DNA from: a virus
IMG/VR virus record: IMGVR_UViG_3300032083_000594
Span: 1-52,846 of that record
Length of the DNA: 52,846 nucleotides
Strand: one strand, 5' to 3'
The position numbers and the translations under genes were made by a program. Every line of letters begins with the position of its first letter. Positions within the stretch are counted from its first letter, which is position 1. This document shows positions 1 to 5,736 of the stretch, piece by piece. The notes beneath the pieces are model-generated. The model was not told the origin of the DNA. It did not search any database and saw only the letters and a list, made by a program, of their open reading frames with translations.

Positions 1-80
1 AACAGTATGAATACACTGGAGACCATAGCGGCTTCTGTGACGGTATTGAAGATGAATACCTGGAAGAGATCAAGAAGTGA
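1..80 (+). CDS. 3' end of an unidentified CDS (cut by window edge)
   Basis: Frame 3 is open from the window edge and ends at a TGA at 78-80. The visible tail is about 25 residues, acidic, ending EDEYLEEIKK. It is the most gene-like of the three frames and is followed by another possible start that overlaps its stop (GTGA). The product cannot be named from this fragment. Confidence 0.45.
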   Translation, partial: QYEYTGDHSGFCDGIEDEYLEEIKK

Positions 81-256
81 GTAGAAGGATTGAGAGCCCG
101 GTGGTTTTAATTAACCACTGGCGCTGGCTCGAGGCCAACGGCTACAAGAAGGAAGCGGCAAGCTGCAAGCGTCAAGCCTCAAGCTTGACAAGATTAAGAT
201 ATAATGATATAGGAGACTATAGGAGAAAGAAATATGAAAACAAACGAAGCTCTTAA
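77..256 (+). CDS. Possible small ORF reading through the first heptad-repeat array
   Basis: A 59-codon frame starts at a GTG (77) that overlaps the preceding TGA and ends at 254-256, inside the next gene. The middle (NHWRWLEANGYKK) looks protein-like, while the second half is translated from CAAGCNN repeats. There is no ATG and only a weak purine-rich stretch upstream. It overlaps the GP88 start by 23 bp. It could equally be untranslated leader. Confidence 0.22.
   Translation: MSRRIESPVVLINHWRWLEANGYKKEAASCKRQASSLTRLRYNDIGDYRRKKYENKRSS
152..186. repeat. CAAGCNN heptanucleotide array, short copy
   Basis: Five consecutive 7-bp units (152-158, 159-165, 166-172, 173-179, 180-186) share the core CAAGC, the first having G in place of C. 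The same unit makes up the longer array at 967-1080, so the two arrays flank the GP88 gene. The unit was not seen in tandem elsewhere in the window. Confidence 0.85.
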
Positions 257-836
257 AATTATAGGCGGCTCCCTGAGCAAGCCTTCAAAGATGCCTGGCT
301 GGTCGATAGGTTTACCTGCCAAAGAATGCAAGACTGGCGTCAAGCTACAGCAGGTCCCGGGCTCAGTGTGTTATGACTGTTACGCGCTCAAAGGTTGTTA
401 CGTCTTCAAGGTTGTTCAGGATGCACAATACCGAAGACTGGAAGCTATCAAGAGCTCAGACTGGGTCCAGGCAATGGCTCACCTGATCAACAGCAAAAAG
501 CCTGATGTGTTTAGATGGCACGATTCAGGTGATGTACAAGATCTTAATCATCTTAAAAAAATTTATGAAGTCTGTAAATTGACACCTACAAAAAAGCATT
601 GGATGCCTACCCGTGAAGCGTGGATAAAGGACCATCTTCAGGACAAGCCAAACAATTTAGTCATACGATTTAGCGCGCCCATGGTGAACCAGCGGGCGCC
701 TCAGTCGTGGCCTAACAGCTCAGAGGTTGTCGACTCAGGGGCCAGCTGTCCAGCTGCTTCTCAAGACAACGAGTGTCGAGACTGTAGACAATGCTGGGAC
801 GCCACAATTAAAACAGTTTCATATGGTAAACATTAA
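234..836 (+). CDS. GP88-family cysteine-rich phage protein
   Basis: A 200-residue protein resembling the phage 'gene product 88' family. The N-terminus carries SKMPGWSIGLPAKECKTG, followed by a Cys cluster (C32, C46, C49, C55); FRWHDSGD lies at 93-100; a second Cys cluster (C172, C181, C184, C187) lies near the C-terminus. Eight cysteines in two clusters suggest metal or Fe-S binding; the biochemical role of the family is not known to me. The ATG follows AGGAG (221-225) at good spacing. Base composition is clearly richer in G+C than most of the window: the 60 bases at 301-360 contain 33 G/C, whereas 9301-9360 contain 17. Heptad repeats lie on both sides, which suggests a separately acquired segment. 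Confidence 0.7.
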   Translation: MKTNEALKIIGGSLSKPSKMPGWSIGLPAKECKTGVKLQQVPGSVCYDCYALKGCYVFKVVQDAQYRRLEAIKSSDWVQAMAHLINSKKPDVFRWHDSGDVQDLNHLKKIYEVCKLTPTKKHWMPTREAWIKDHLQDKPNNLVIRFSAPMVNQRAPQSWPNSSEVVDSGASCPAASQDNECRDCRQCWDATIKTVSYGKH

Positions 837-837
837 A

Positions 838-1092
838 ATGACTTTAGTTTTTAGACATCCAAAGTATTATAAAGAATTACGCAAGCGTAATAAATCGGAT
901 CAGGCCATTAGCTACGAGCACTCGACGGAGTCTGAAGGCGTGCGCCCTGGTCCGGGCCAACAGCATCAAGCTTCAAGCATCAAGCTTCAAGCGTCAAGCT
1001 CAAAGAGCCTCAAGCTTCAAGCGGCAAGCATCAAGCCCCAAGCAGCAAGCATCAAGCTTAAAGCCACAAGCGGCAAGCTCCATGATACGTGA
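838..1092 (+). CDS. Small protein with repeat-encoded Ala/Ser/Lys/Gln tail
   Basis: An 84-residue frame starts 2 bp after the GP88 stop; an in-frame ATG at 823 is the alternative start. The first half (MTLVFRHPKYYKELRKRNK) looks like ordinary protein. From about residue 40 the sequence becomes a 7-residue repeat (QASSIKL, QAASIKP and variants), because 21 bp of the 7-bp CAAGCNN repeat encode seven residues. It overlaps the opposite-strand nuclease gene over 1000-1092. The function is unknown. It is judged probable, not certain, because the ribosome site is weak. Confidence 0.42.
   Translation: MTLVFRHPKYYKELRKRNKSDQAISYEHSTESEGVRPGPGQQHQASSIKLQASSSKSLKLQAASIKPQAASIKLKATSGKLHDT
967..1080. repeat. 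CAAGCNN heptanucleotide array, long copy
   Basis: The array runs in strict 7-bp register: five units from 967 to 1001, an irregular 9-bp spacer (1002-1010), then ten units to 1080, nearly all beginning CAAGC. Because 7 is not a multiple of 3, each 21 bp gives a 7-residue peptide repeat. The array is open on both strands and forms the C-terminal tails of two convergent genes. Confidence 0.9.
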
Positions 1093-1362
1093 ACCACGGA
1101 AAAGTTTCACGGTACCCGGACCGAGGGCCTCTGCTAAGATAAATGAGTTGTTAGGATGGCGTACATGAAACGCTATTTGGTGTGGTGAGAATCTAATTTT
1201 ATTCCCCTTGCATACCTTTAGTTCGACAGTGAAAAAGTGACCATTAGTATTATACCCCAATAGATCAGGAGTACCGGATAAGCTAAGGTTCTCAAGTCTG
1301 ATCCACGATATTTCAGGTATATATTTTTTAAGTTTTGCATATAATTTTTGTTCTGGTTTCAA
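1000..1362 (-). CDS. VRR-NUC-type PD-(D/E)XK nuclease
   Basis: A 120-residue protein with the small VRR-NUC layout: G30-T-P-D33 followed by E47-L-K49 and Q62, the expected metal-binding and catalytic residues of this nuclease fold. Such phage enzymes act on structured or branched DNA. The only start in frame is TTG (1360-1362); the frame continues upstream into the neighbour with just one TAA between. Residues 95-120 (ending LDACRLKLEAL) are translated from the heptad array and are not part of the nuclease fold. The fold assignment is good; the substrate is unknown. Confidence 0.7.
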   Translation of the reverse strand: MKPEQKLYAKLKKYIPEISWIRLENLSLSGTPDLLGYNTNGHFFTVELKVCKGNKIRFSPHQIAFHVRHPNNSFILAEALGPGTVKLFRGSRIMELAACGFKLDACCLGLDACRLKLEAL

Positions 1363-1368
1363 GGGAAC

Positions 1369-1608
1369 TTAGTAGTCTCTTTGAAGTTTTTCTGGCAAGA
1401 TAAGACGAGAAGGTTTTTCTGTTTTCAAAACCAATCTATGTGCATTTCGACCCGGCTGACCAATGATTGGAACTGTATTTTCATGCACTTCCATTCTTCT
1501 AATCGCATGTAGCTTTCCATCTTTCTCTACATAGATAACTGCATTCTTAATAGCGTCAGAACCTTTTGTAAAATTACTCAAGAATAATTGCAAGTCTTGA
1601 ACTCTCAT
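1369..1608 (-). CDS. Conserved-looking hypothetical protein, 79 aa
   Basis: A soluble 79-residue protein with no motif I recognise. It contains a central stretch EKDGKLHAIRRMEV and a basic C-terminus. The start ATG (1606-1608) overlaps the stop of the upstream gene as TAATG. The downstream nuclease lies in the same reading frame after a single TAA. It belongs to a three-gene leftward unit driven from the promoter pair at 1824-1857. Confidence 0.6.
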   Translation of the reverse strand: MRVQDLQLFLSNFTKGSDAIKNAVIYVEKDGKLHAIRRMEVHENTVPIIGQPGRNAHRLVLKTEKPSRLILPEKLQRDY

Positions 1609-1820
1609 TAATCTTTTCGTTTTAACTTGTTAGATAAATCCTCTATCACTTTTTTATAACCTTGCAACAAATTTTCTTTGCTTTGATTTTTATACCAAAA
1701 TTTTTTCCAGAAGTAGATTTGCTTTTGGGCATCTCTTAAAATCTGTTGATAAAACTTAATAGTATTTTTTAAGCTATCAATTTGTTTGGTTAAATCTAAA
1801 TTTCCTCGATCATCTTTCAT
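1608..1820 (-). CDS. Short coiled-coil hypothetical protein
   Basis: A roughly 70-residue, Lys- and Gln-rich protein predicted to be almost all helix (DSLKNTIKFYQQILRDAQKQ and onward), probably a coiled coil. I chose the ATG at 1818-1820; a GTG at 1821-1823 is immediately upstream. The predicted leftward transcription start is about position 1822, so the mRNA would be leaderless or nearly so. The function is unknown. Confidence 0.55.
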   Translation of the reverse strand: MKDDRGNLDLTKQIDSLKNTIKFYQQILRDAQKQIYFWKKFWYKNQSKENLLQGYKKVIEDLSNKLKRKD

Positions 1821-1823
1821 CAC

Positions 1824-1857
1824 TTGACAATATAGGATAGTTCCCTTAAATTGTCAA
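1824..1857. promoter_or_regulatory. Mirror-symmetric divergent promoter pair
   Basis: The inverted repeat TTGACAAT (1824-1831) / ATTGTCAA (1850-1857) forms two interlocked sigma70-like promoters. Rightward: -35 TTGACA at 1824-1829, 17 bp, -10 TAAATT at 1847-1852. Leftward: -35 TTGACA read from 1857-1852, 17 bp, -10 TATATT read from 1834-1829. Predicted start sites fall on or next to the start codons of the terminase gene (1859) and the coiled-coil gene (1820). The same architecture recurs at 15653-15687. Confidence 0.65.
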
Positions 1858-1858
1858 T

Positions 1859-2383
1859 ATGGGAGTACCAAAAAGATTAACAGAAATGCAACAAAGATTT
1901 GCTGAGTTTTTAGTCTTCGGAGGACCTGAAGGTCCTATGACTAAACGTGAGGCAGCGATAGCTGCTGGGTATAGCAAAGACAGAGCAATGCGTGAAGGAT
2001 CAGAACTAACCAACCCAAAATATTCTCCACTTGTTGTAAAATATATTGGTGAACTAAAAGAAGAAAGACTTAGAAAACATGAAGTGACTTATGAAGGTCA
2101 CGTTGCTGAGCTTGCAAGACTTAGAGAGGCCGCTTTAAAAAAAGGATCATTCTCTTCTGCAGTGAACGCGGAAGCAAACAGAGGAAAAGCAGCAGGATTA
2201 TACATAGATAGGAAAATAATAAAAACAGGAAAACTAGAGGACCTATCAGAACAAGAGCTAGAAGCAAAAATGAAACAGATTTTAGACGACTACTCACAGA
2301 TAATAAATGTAACTCCGACACCTATAGCTTCTGAATCTTCTTTACCCAATCACGAGGAATCATCGTCCGATCCCCAAAAGTAA
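1859..2383 (+). CDS. terS: Terminase small subunit
   Basis: A 174-residue protein with the small-terminase pattern: an N-terminal helix-turn-helix segment (LTEMQQRFAEFLVFGG, then TKREAAIAAGYS) for DNA recognition, a helical middle (residues about 60-120) and an acidic, disordered tail. It would recognise the packaging site and hand DNA to the large subunit. It is on the plus strand, unlike the large subunit at the right edge. The ATG (1859) is at the predicted transcription start with no ribosome-binding site, so it may be leaderless. Its last 62 bp overlap a convergent gene. The large repeat region at 2625-2903 lies just downstream. Confidence 0.8.
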   Translation: MGVPKRLTEMQQRFAEFLVFGGPEGPMTKREAAIAAGYSKDRAMREGSELTNPKYSPLVVKYIGELKEERLRKHEVTYEGHVAELARLREAALKKGSFSSAVNAEANRGKAAGLYIDRKIIKTGKLEDLSEQELEAKMKQILDDYSQIINVTPTPIASESSLPNHEESSSDPQK

Positions 2384-2609
2384 AACTACCATCATCTTCT
2401 CTATCGTAAGAGGCAAATAATTTAATTGATTTTTTATCTTTAGAATATAACCAACCCTCATTGACAGGTCTTGCTAACTTCATTTTGTCAAATTCTTTGT
2501 CGGTAGCCCAGCCCGAATCGCTCACACAATCGATCCACTCCACCCGGACTTTTGGATAAGGTATGTCGGGAGTTATTGAGGCAACAGCTTTTCTTCTTTT
2601 CCTAGGCAT
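2322..2609 (-). CDS. Conserved-looking hypothetical protein, 95 aa
   Basis: A 95-residue soluble protein beginning MPRKRRK, then a compact beta-rich stretch (VRVEWIDCVSDSGWATDKEF, then DREDDGSFTFGDRTMIPRDW). The coherent composition over the full length, including the part antisense to the small terminase, supports translation. Its upstream side is the repeat-dense intergenic region, which must hold its promoter. The function is not recognised. Confidence 0.6.
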   Translation of the reverse strand: MPRKRRKAVASITPDIPYPKVRVEWIDCVSDSGWATDKEFDKMKLARPVNEGWLYSKDKKSIKLFASYDREDDGSFTFGDRTMIPRDWVKKIQKL

Positions 2610-2624
2610 AAACTTTTTTACTCT

Positions 2625-2903
2625 TTCGACACCTAAATAACAATTTATTTTTTTCTTGCGCTAAAATAAAAAAAAAGTGAAAAGGTATCGCAAATGCCCA
2701 AAATGACCTATAAGCGTTGGTACATAAGGCTAATTTTTCGACACCCCCCCCCTCGCAAGGGTATCGCAAGGGTGTCGCAAGTGTCGAAAATAGTGGCCAA
2801 AATGTGGCAAATTGTACACTTATGTCGCATTTTTTTAGAATCATTCTAATCTAGGTGTCGAATTCGACACCCCCCCGATACCCTGCCGACACCCTTGCGA
2901 TAC
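2625..2903. repeat. Repeat-dense intergenic region, candidate origin / packaging or regulatory locus
   Basis: This gene-free stretch carries many copies of TCGACAC/GTGTCGA and GGTRTCGCAA. Clear elements are GTATCGCAAGGGTGTCG at 2761-2777 with its perfect 17-bp inverted copy at 2887-2903; a perfect 18-bp palindrome at 2854-2871 centred on GAATTC; TTAGAAT/ATTCTAA at 2835-2849; TTCGACACC at 2625-2633 and 2737-2745; GGTATCGCAA at 2684-2693; and C tracts of 9 (2744-2752) and 7 (2870-2876). Iteron-like direct and inverted copies next to the small terminase gene suggest an origin, a terminase recognition site or an operator array. The function is inferred. Remaining bases up to 2959 hold no gene I can support. 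Confidence 0.7.
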
Positions 2904-2959
2904 TTCAATCTCCTGGATAATATACATGATAATCCTATATTTAGGACAGTATTGTTGAC

Positions 2960-3187
2960 CTATAATACCTGTTTTTCTGCCTCTTTTTTGCCATAATATT
3001 TCCTCATTACAGCCACTTTGTCCTCAGCTTCAGCAATAATTTGTAATAATTTATCAACCTCACCTGTAATATCTATATGTTCAGGTATAATTATATTATT
3101 CTCATTGAAAGATTTTATCTTATATCTTGCATCTTCGATATCTGCTTCATACTTCTTTAGAAGTGTTCTAAATAACATATCGTTCAT
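2960..3187 (-). CDS. Small helical hypothetical protein
   Basis: About 75 residues, mostly charged helix (LLQIIAEAEDKVAVMRKYYG), likely coiled coil. The start is set at the ATG 3185-3187, not the ATG two codons upstream: a GAGGAG site ends directly against the upstream ATG but is 6 nt from this one, and the stop of the preceding 34-aa gene overlaps exactly here as ATGA. The function is unknown. It is the last gene of the leftward small-gene operon. Confidence 0.65.
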   Translation of the reverse strand: MNDMLFRTLLKKYEADIEDARYKIKSFNENNIIIPEHIDITGEVDKLLQIIAEAEDKVAVMRKYYGKKEAEKQVL

Positions 3188-3288
3188 TTCCATCTCCTCA
3201 TTATAATATTTCTATTTTCATCTTCGTACATGATCCATGATTTCTTACCATCAAAATAATAACCATGTATTTTTCTTTTTACTTTCAT
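3184..3288 (-). CDS. 34-aa small protein
   Basis: A short frame beginning MKVKRKIHGYYFDGKKSW. It has a strong AGGAGG upstream, its ATG overlaps the nuclease stop (ATGA at 3285-3288), and its TGA (3184-3186) overlaps the next start (ATGA). Coupling at both ends supports a real gene despite the length. Basic N-terminus; function unknown. Confidence 0.6.
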   Translation of the reverse strand: MKVKRKIHGYYFDGKKSWIMYEDENRNIIMRRWK

Positions 3289-4064
3289 ATATCCTCCTTT
3301 TTATTTTTAAAGTCTTCTGCTTTCATTGGTGTTGTTCTCTCTTTTTCATCATGTTTTAATTCATGATACATATCTAATCTTTTTAAAAATTTATGTTTCC
3401 ATTTACGAAGTTCTGCACCTTCAACTTTGAATTCTTGATAATATAAATCAGGAGTACAAATCATTATAACCCCTTGTTTTATTTGACTATTATGTACATA
3501 GTCATGGGCCATGCAGTATGCAGCAATCTGCATAAAGTAATCTTCAATCCAATCTTCTCTTTTTGGTCTATTTGATTGTTTAAAATCTACAACAGTATCT
3601 TTGCCATTATGTACGCAAACCAAGTCAGTAGACCCAGCGTATAACCCAGGATAATACAATGTGACTTCCGAGCCGTAATACTCTTCCACCGGTGCAAGAC
3701 CGATCTCAATAACTTTATCGGCCATGGCTTTCGCCTTCTGTCCGAGTTCTGTAAGATCATCGTAGCCAGTTCCGAGAACATAATGTTCGAGGAATTTGTG
3801 CATGGCAGTCCCCCGCCTACTACTAAGATTCTTGATTCGTTCTGCTTCTTGCTCTCCAACTTTAGCCGTCCAGTTTTTTAAAAATTGTTGATCTTTGGTA
3901 GCGCCTAATATCGTAGTTACACTAGGAAGTCTAGAACCATTTACATCATAGAGCCGTGTTCCGTGGTCCTCGATCCGTGAGGCATCGACGTAGGTATACT
4001 TACCATTGTGCTTGATCGCTTTACCAATGTTATGGTATTCTTTTATATCTTCATCACTCATCAT
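3285..4064 (-). CDS. PD-(D/E)XK exonuclease-like protein (RecB/Cas4-like fold)
   Basis: A 259-residue protein with the order expected for phage RecB-family nucleases: LPSVTTILGAT near residue 46, RRGTAMHKFLEHY (about 83-95), the GSTDLV segment (about 143-148) with its acidic residue, VVDFKQS (about 158-164) matching the D-hydrophobic-K catalytic half, and QIAAYCMAH (about 179-187) as the Q-containing motif IV. It would trim DNA ends in replication or recombination, or degrade host DNA. It overlaps tiny genes at both ends. A run of three GRTCCRT-like heptads lies inside it (3958-3978) and encodes the segment IEDHGT. Confidence 0.75.
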   Translation of the reverse strand: MMSDEDIKEYHNIGKAIKHNGKYTYVDASRIEDHGTRLYDVNGSRLPSVTTILGATKDQQFLKNWTAKVGEQEAERIKNLSSRRGTAMHKFLEHYVLGTGYDDLTELGQKAKAMADKVIEIGLAPVEEYYGSEVTLYYPGLYAGSTDLVCVHNGKDTVVDFKQSNRPKREDWIEDYFMQIAAYCMAHDYVHNSQIKQGVIMICTPDLYYQEFKVEGAELRKWKHKFLKRLDMYHELKHDEKERTTPMKAEDFKNKKEDI

Positions 4065-4152
4065 TTTTTAAAACATAATTATTAATTACATACCAGGTAA
4101 TCAAAGCCCCTATCAACAAAACACCCATACCTACAAAAAATAAACCTATCAT
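4054..4152 (-). CDS. 32-aa single-span membrane protein
   Basis: MIGLFFVGMGVLLIGALITW followed by YVINNYVLKNDE: one hydrophobic span and a short polar tail. The start overlaps the stop of the 60-aa gene (ATGA, 4149-4152) and the stop lies inside the start of the nuclease gene. The tight overlap at both ends supports translation. It could sit in the host inner membrane; its role is unknown. Confidence 0.55.
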   Translation of the reverse strand: MIGLFFVGMGVLLIGALITWYVINNYVLKNDE

Positions 4153-4331
4153 AATTTTTTCTTTAGCTCTTCAAGATAGGCACTATTTTCTTGGTGTCTA
4201 ATTAATTCTTCCATCTCTTTATTTTGTTTAGCTCTAAGAATCTTAGCATGTTTACACCAAGCCCAAGAATTAATCTGTCCACTCCATCTCATAATAAAAT
4301 GTAATCCTTCGTATATATATTTATCAAACAT
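4149..4331 (-). CDS. Hypothetical protein, 60 aa
   Basis: A small Trp-containing, basic, helical protein (MFDKYIYEGLHFIMRWSGQI, then NSWAWCKHAK) ending in a charged helix. Its start overlaps the LAGLIDADG gene stop as TAATG and its stop overlaps the next small membrane gene. No family recognised. Confidence 0.55.
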   Translation of the reverse strand: MFDKYIYEGLHFIMRWSGQINSWAWCKHAKILRAKQNKEMEELIRHQENSAYLEELKKKL

Positions 4332-4768
4332 TATTCTAAACTCATTGCTTGTTTATATTCATCTAATGATATTATTTTACCATTCATAACGGTGCCTTGA
4401 TAGTGTTCTAATACTTGATTGATCTTTGGTAACTTAGTATGCGCCCAAGGCCAAATCAAACAACACACATAGTATGCATCTCTAAATGTACAACGCCATC
4501 TATATTGCATCAAGTATTTAGTTCCATCAACACGTTTACCTTTTCTAGGTTTTTTATTTAACGTACCAACACCTAATACTTCATGGACCCACAACAACAC
4601 AGATTCATCTGTCATCGTGATCTCCATCGATAGTCGTAAACTATTTGATATACGATACCCTGGTTTACCTTTGTGTCTTTTTTTCTTTTCTGGTGCTCTT
4701 TTAAAATGAATACTACCCTCACCATCAAAGAGTCCTGCAATATATGCTTTGTCTGTATCTGGAATCAT
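4331..4768 (-). CDS. LAGLIDADG-type homing-endonuclease-like protein
   Basis: A 145-residue protein with YIAGLFDGEGSIHFKR at 9-24, the classic LAGLIDADG helix and following acidic residues, then an alpha-beta region rich in basic residues. A single motif copy suggests it works as a homodimer. It sits inside the small-gene operon with a TAATG junction below and an ATGA junction above, so it is integrated with its neighbours and is not within an intron I can see. A GGAG site precedes the ATG. It may be an active homing enzyme or a domesticated DNA-binding protein. Confidence 0.7.
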   Translation of the reverse strand: MIPDTDKAYIAGLFDGEGSIHFKRAPEKKKRHKGKPGYRISNSLRLSMEITMTDESVLLWVHEVLGVGTLNKKPRKGKRVDGTKYLMQYRWRCTFRDAYYVCCLIWPWAHTKLPKINQVLEHYQGTVMNGKIISLDEYKQAMSLE

Positions 4769-4890
4769 TTTTTATCTCCAGTTATAACCCATCTTACTAT
4801 TGACGTTGTTGGATCAAATCCTTCAAACTTTGTGCTAGTGCAGGCTGTCAGAAGTACCATCATCAATCCAACCCATATCATCGACTTCAT
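4765..4890 (-). CDS. 41-aa predicted lipoprotein, overlapping its neighbour out of frame
   Basis: MKSMIWVGLMMVLLTAC is a compact lipoprotein signal: Lys, a hydrophobic core and lipobox L14-T-A-C17. A mature tail of 24 residues follows. A GGGGA site precedes the ATG. The first 56 bp lie inside the zinc-ribbon gene in another frame, and the TGA overlaps the LAGLIDADG start (ATGA). Small phage lipoproteins include outer-membrane spanins (Rz1-like), but no Rz partner is obvious beside it, so a superinfection or envelope role is equally possible. Confidence 0.6.
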   Translation of the reverse strand: MKSMIWVGLMMVLLTACTSTKFEGFDPTTSIVRWVITGDKK

Positions 4891-5026
4891 AAAATTCCCC
4901 TTCCGAGTCACAGTCCCAGCACTGATGTACTTGGTCCTTTCCCTCTGTTGCTACTTTTAAATATCCATTGCCCTTACACGTTGGGCAAATAGTTATTGTA
5001 ACTTTAGCTTTTTTTAATTTTTCCAT
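4835..5026 (-). CDS. DnaJ-type zinc-ribbon small protein
   Basis: A 63-residue protein with two zinc half-sites: CPTCKGNG (14-21) and CWDCDSEG (36-43), the CxxCxGxG pattern of the DnaJ central domain. It probably binds one zinc ion and a protein or nucleic-acid partner; the J domain itself is absent. It overlaps the ribbon-helix-helix gene upstream by 23 bp and the lipoprotein gene downstream by 56 bp. Confidence 0.65.
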   Translation of the reverse strand: MEKLKKAKVTITICPTCKGNGYLKVATEGKDQVHQCWDCDSEGEFYEVDDMGWIDDGTSDSLH

Positions 5027-5177
5027 TTAATTTCTTTGCTTTCTCGTTTGCTATTGACTCAATTGTTTTACTTATAGATAATTTTGCATCGGGCAATAAT
5101 ATCTTTGATAACTTATCTAATGTAGCGTATGTTTCTTTTGTTAGAGAAACATTTTTATACTTTGTCATGTCTGTCAT
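5004..5177 (-). CDS. Ribbon-helix-helix-like small regulator
   Basis: A 57-residue protein whose segment KYKNVSLTKETYATLDKLSK, followed by SISKTIESIANE, fits an Arc/MetJ/CopG fold: one beta strand contacting DNA, then two helices. As first gene of the leftward small-gene operon, placed 30 bp from a good promoter (5205-5234), it may autoregulate that operon and the divergent gene. A GGAAA site precedes the ATG at 5177. The assignment rests on pattern and size only. Confidence 0.55.
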   Translation of the reverse strand: MTDMTKYKNVSLTKETYATLDKLSKILLPDAKLSISKTIESIANEKAKKLNGKIKKS

Positions 5178-5204
5178 AACTTGTTTCCTTTCATATTAAT
5201 AACT

Positions 5205-5234
5205 CATATATAGGTGATAATATAGGATTGTCAA
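5205..5234 (-). promoter_or_regulatory. Leftward sigma70-like promoter for the small-gene operon
   Basis: Read leftward, -35 TTGACA (5234-5229), 18 bp, -10 TATATG (5210-5205). The predicted start near 5198 leaves a leader of about 20 nt with a GGAAA site before the regulator gene. The -35 box overlaps the first base of the divergent secreted-protein gene start, so the two genes may be reciprocally controlled. Confidence 0.55.
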
Positions 5235-5446
5235 TGAAATTTTTGTTAAGTTTAATAATTTGTTCAAGTGTTGCAGGTGAATGTATGCCACCTTTTGATT
5301 GGCAAGAAACATTTAGAAGTAAGTATGATTGTATGACTTTTGGTTATGAAGAATCTCTTAATAAAATGAAAGAAATAGGTAGAGAAGATGTTGATAAATA
5401 TGGCATGTATATTAAGTTTTATTGCACACCTATAGAGATGATTTGA
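5234..5446 (+). CDS. Small secreted Cys-containing protein
   Basis: About 70 residues: MKFLLSLIICSSVAGEC is a typical signal peptide, followed by a soluble domain (CMPPFDWQETF, then GYEESLNKMKEIGREDVDKY) with several cysteines that could form disulfides in the periplasm. The ATG at 5234 is preferred over the TTG at 5228 because an AGGA lies 7 bases upstream. It is the only rightward gene in this neighbourhood. No function recognised. Confidence 0.6.
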   Translation: MKFLLSLIICSSVAGECMPPFDWQETFRSKYDCMTFGYEESLNKMKEIGREDVDKYGMYIKFYCTPIEMI

Positions 5447-5491
5447 CAATGTGTCTAAATTGTGTTATGGCGAGAGTAATTTCTCACCATT

Positions 5492-5526
5492 ACCTACCCT
5501 TATTTTTTTCCCTCTTTAGGGTAGGT
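5492..5526. terminator. Hairpin between convergent genes
   Basis: Perfect 9-bp stem ACCTACCCT (5492-5500) / AGGGTAGGT (5518-5526), with a T-rich loop on the plus strand. It lies between the stops of a rightward and a leftward gene, where a bidirectional terminator is expected. The lack of a T run directly after the stem makes it a weak intrinsic terminator, or an mRNA-end stabiliser. Confidence 0.4.
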
Positions 5527-5736
5527 CTATCTACACATACAGCCAACTAAACTACCACTACCATCATTCATGATGTGTAGGTTTAGTGTGTCGACGTATC
5601 CTGTTAATTTTAGTCTTAGTATCTCGCACAACTCAAAGCAATCGACTTTGGTTAACAACTCTATACCTTCTAACAGTTTATCTGTTACGGGTATCAGCTG
5701 ATACAGTCCGTCGTTTAGTATTATTAGATCCATCAT
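5527..5736 (-). CDS. Hypothetical protein, 69 aa
   Basis: A small hydrophobic-helical protein (DLIILNDGLYQLIPVTDKLL, then LLTKVDCFELCEILRLKLTG) ending GCMCR. AAGG precedes the paired ATGs at the start. It overlaps the upstream 75-aa gene by 59 bp in another frame, a large overlap that lowers confidence slightly. Function unknown. Confidence 0.5.
   Translation of the reverse strand: MMDLIILNDGLYQLIPVTDKLLEGIELLTKVDCFELCEILRLKLTGYVDTLNLHIMNDGSGSLVGCMCR

Noticed and set aside
2602-2844. 80-codon leftward open frame across the repeat-dense region
   Set aside because: It is made mostly of repeat and AT-rich spacer, has no ribosome site, and its sequence (CEGGGVEKLALCTNAYRSFW) follows the repeat units. 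The region is better explained as a non-coding element.
4673-4960. 95-codon rightward frame across the lipoprotein and zinc-ribbon genes
   Set aside because: It is antisense to two coupled genes with clear motifs (lipobox, CxxC pairs) and lacks a ribosome site.
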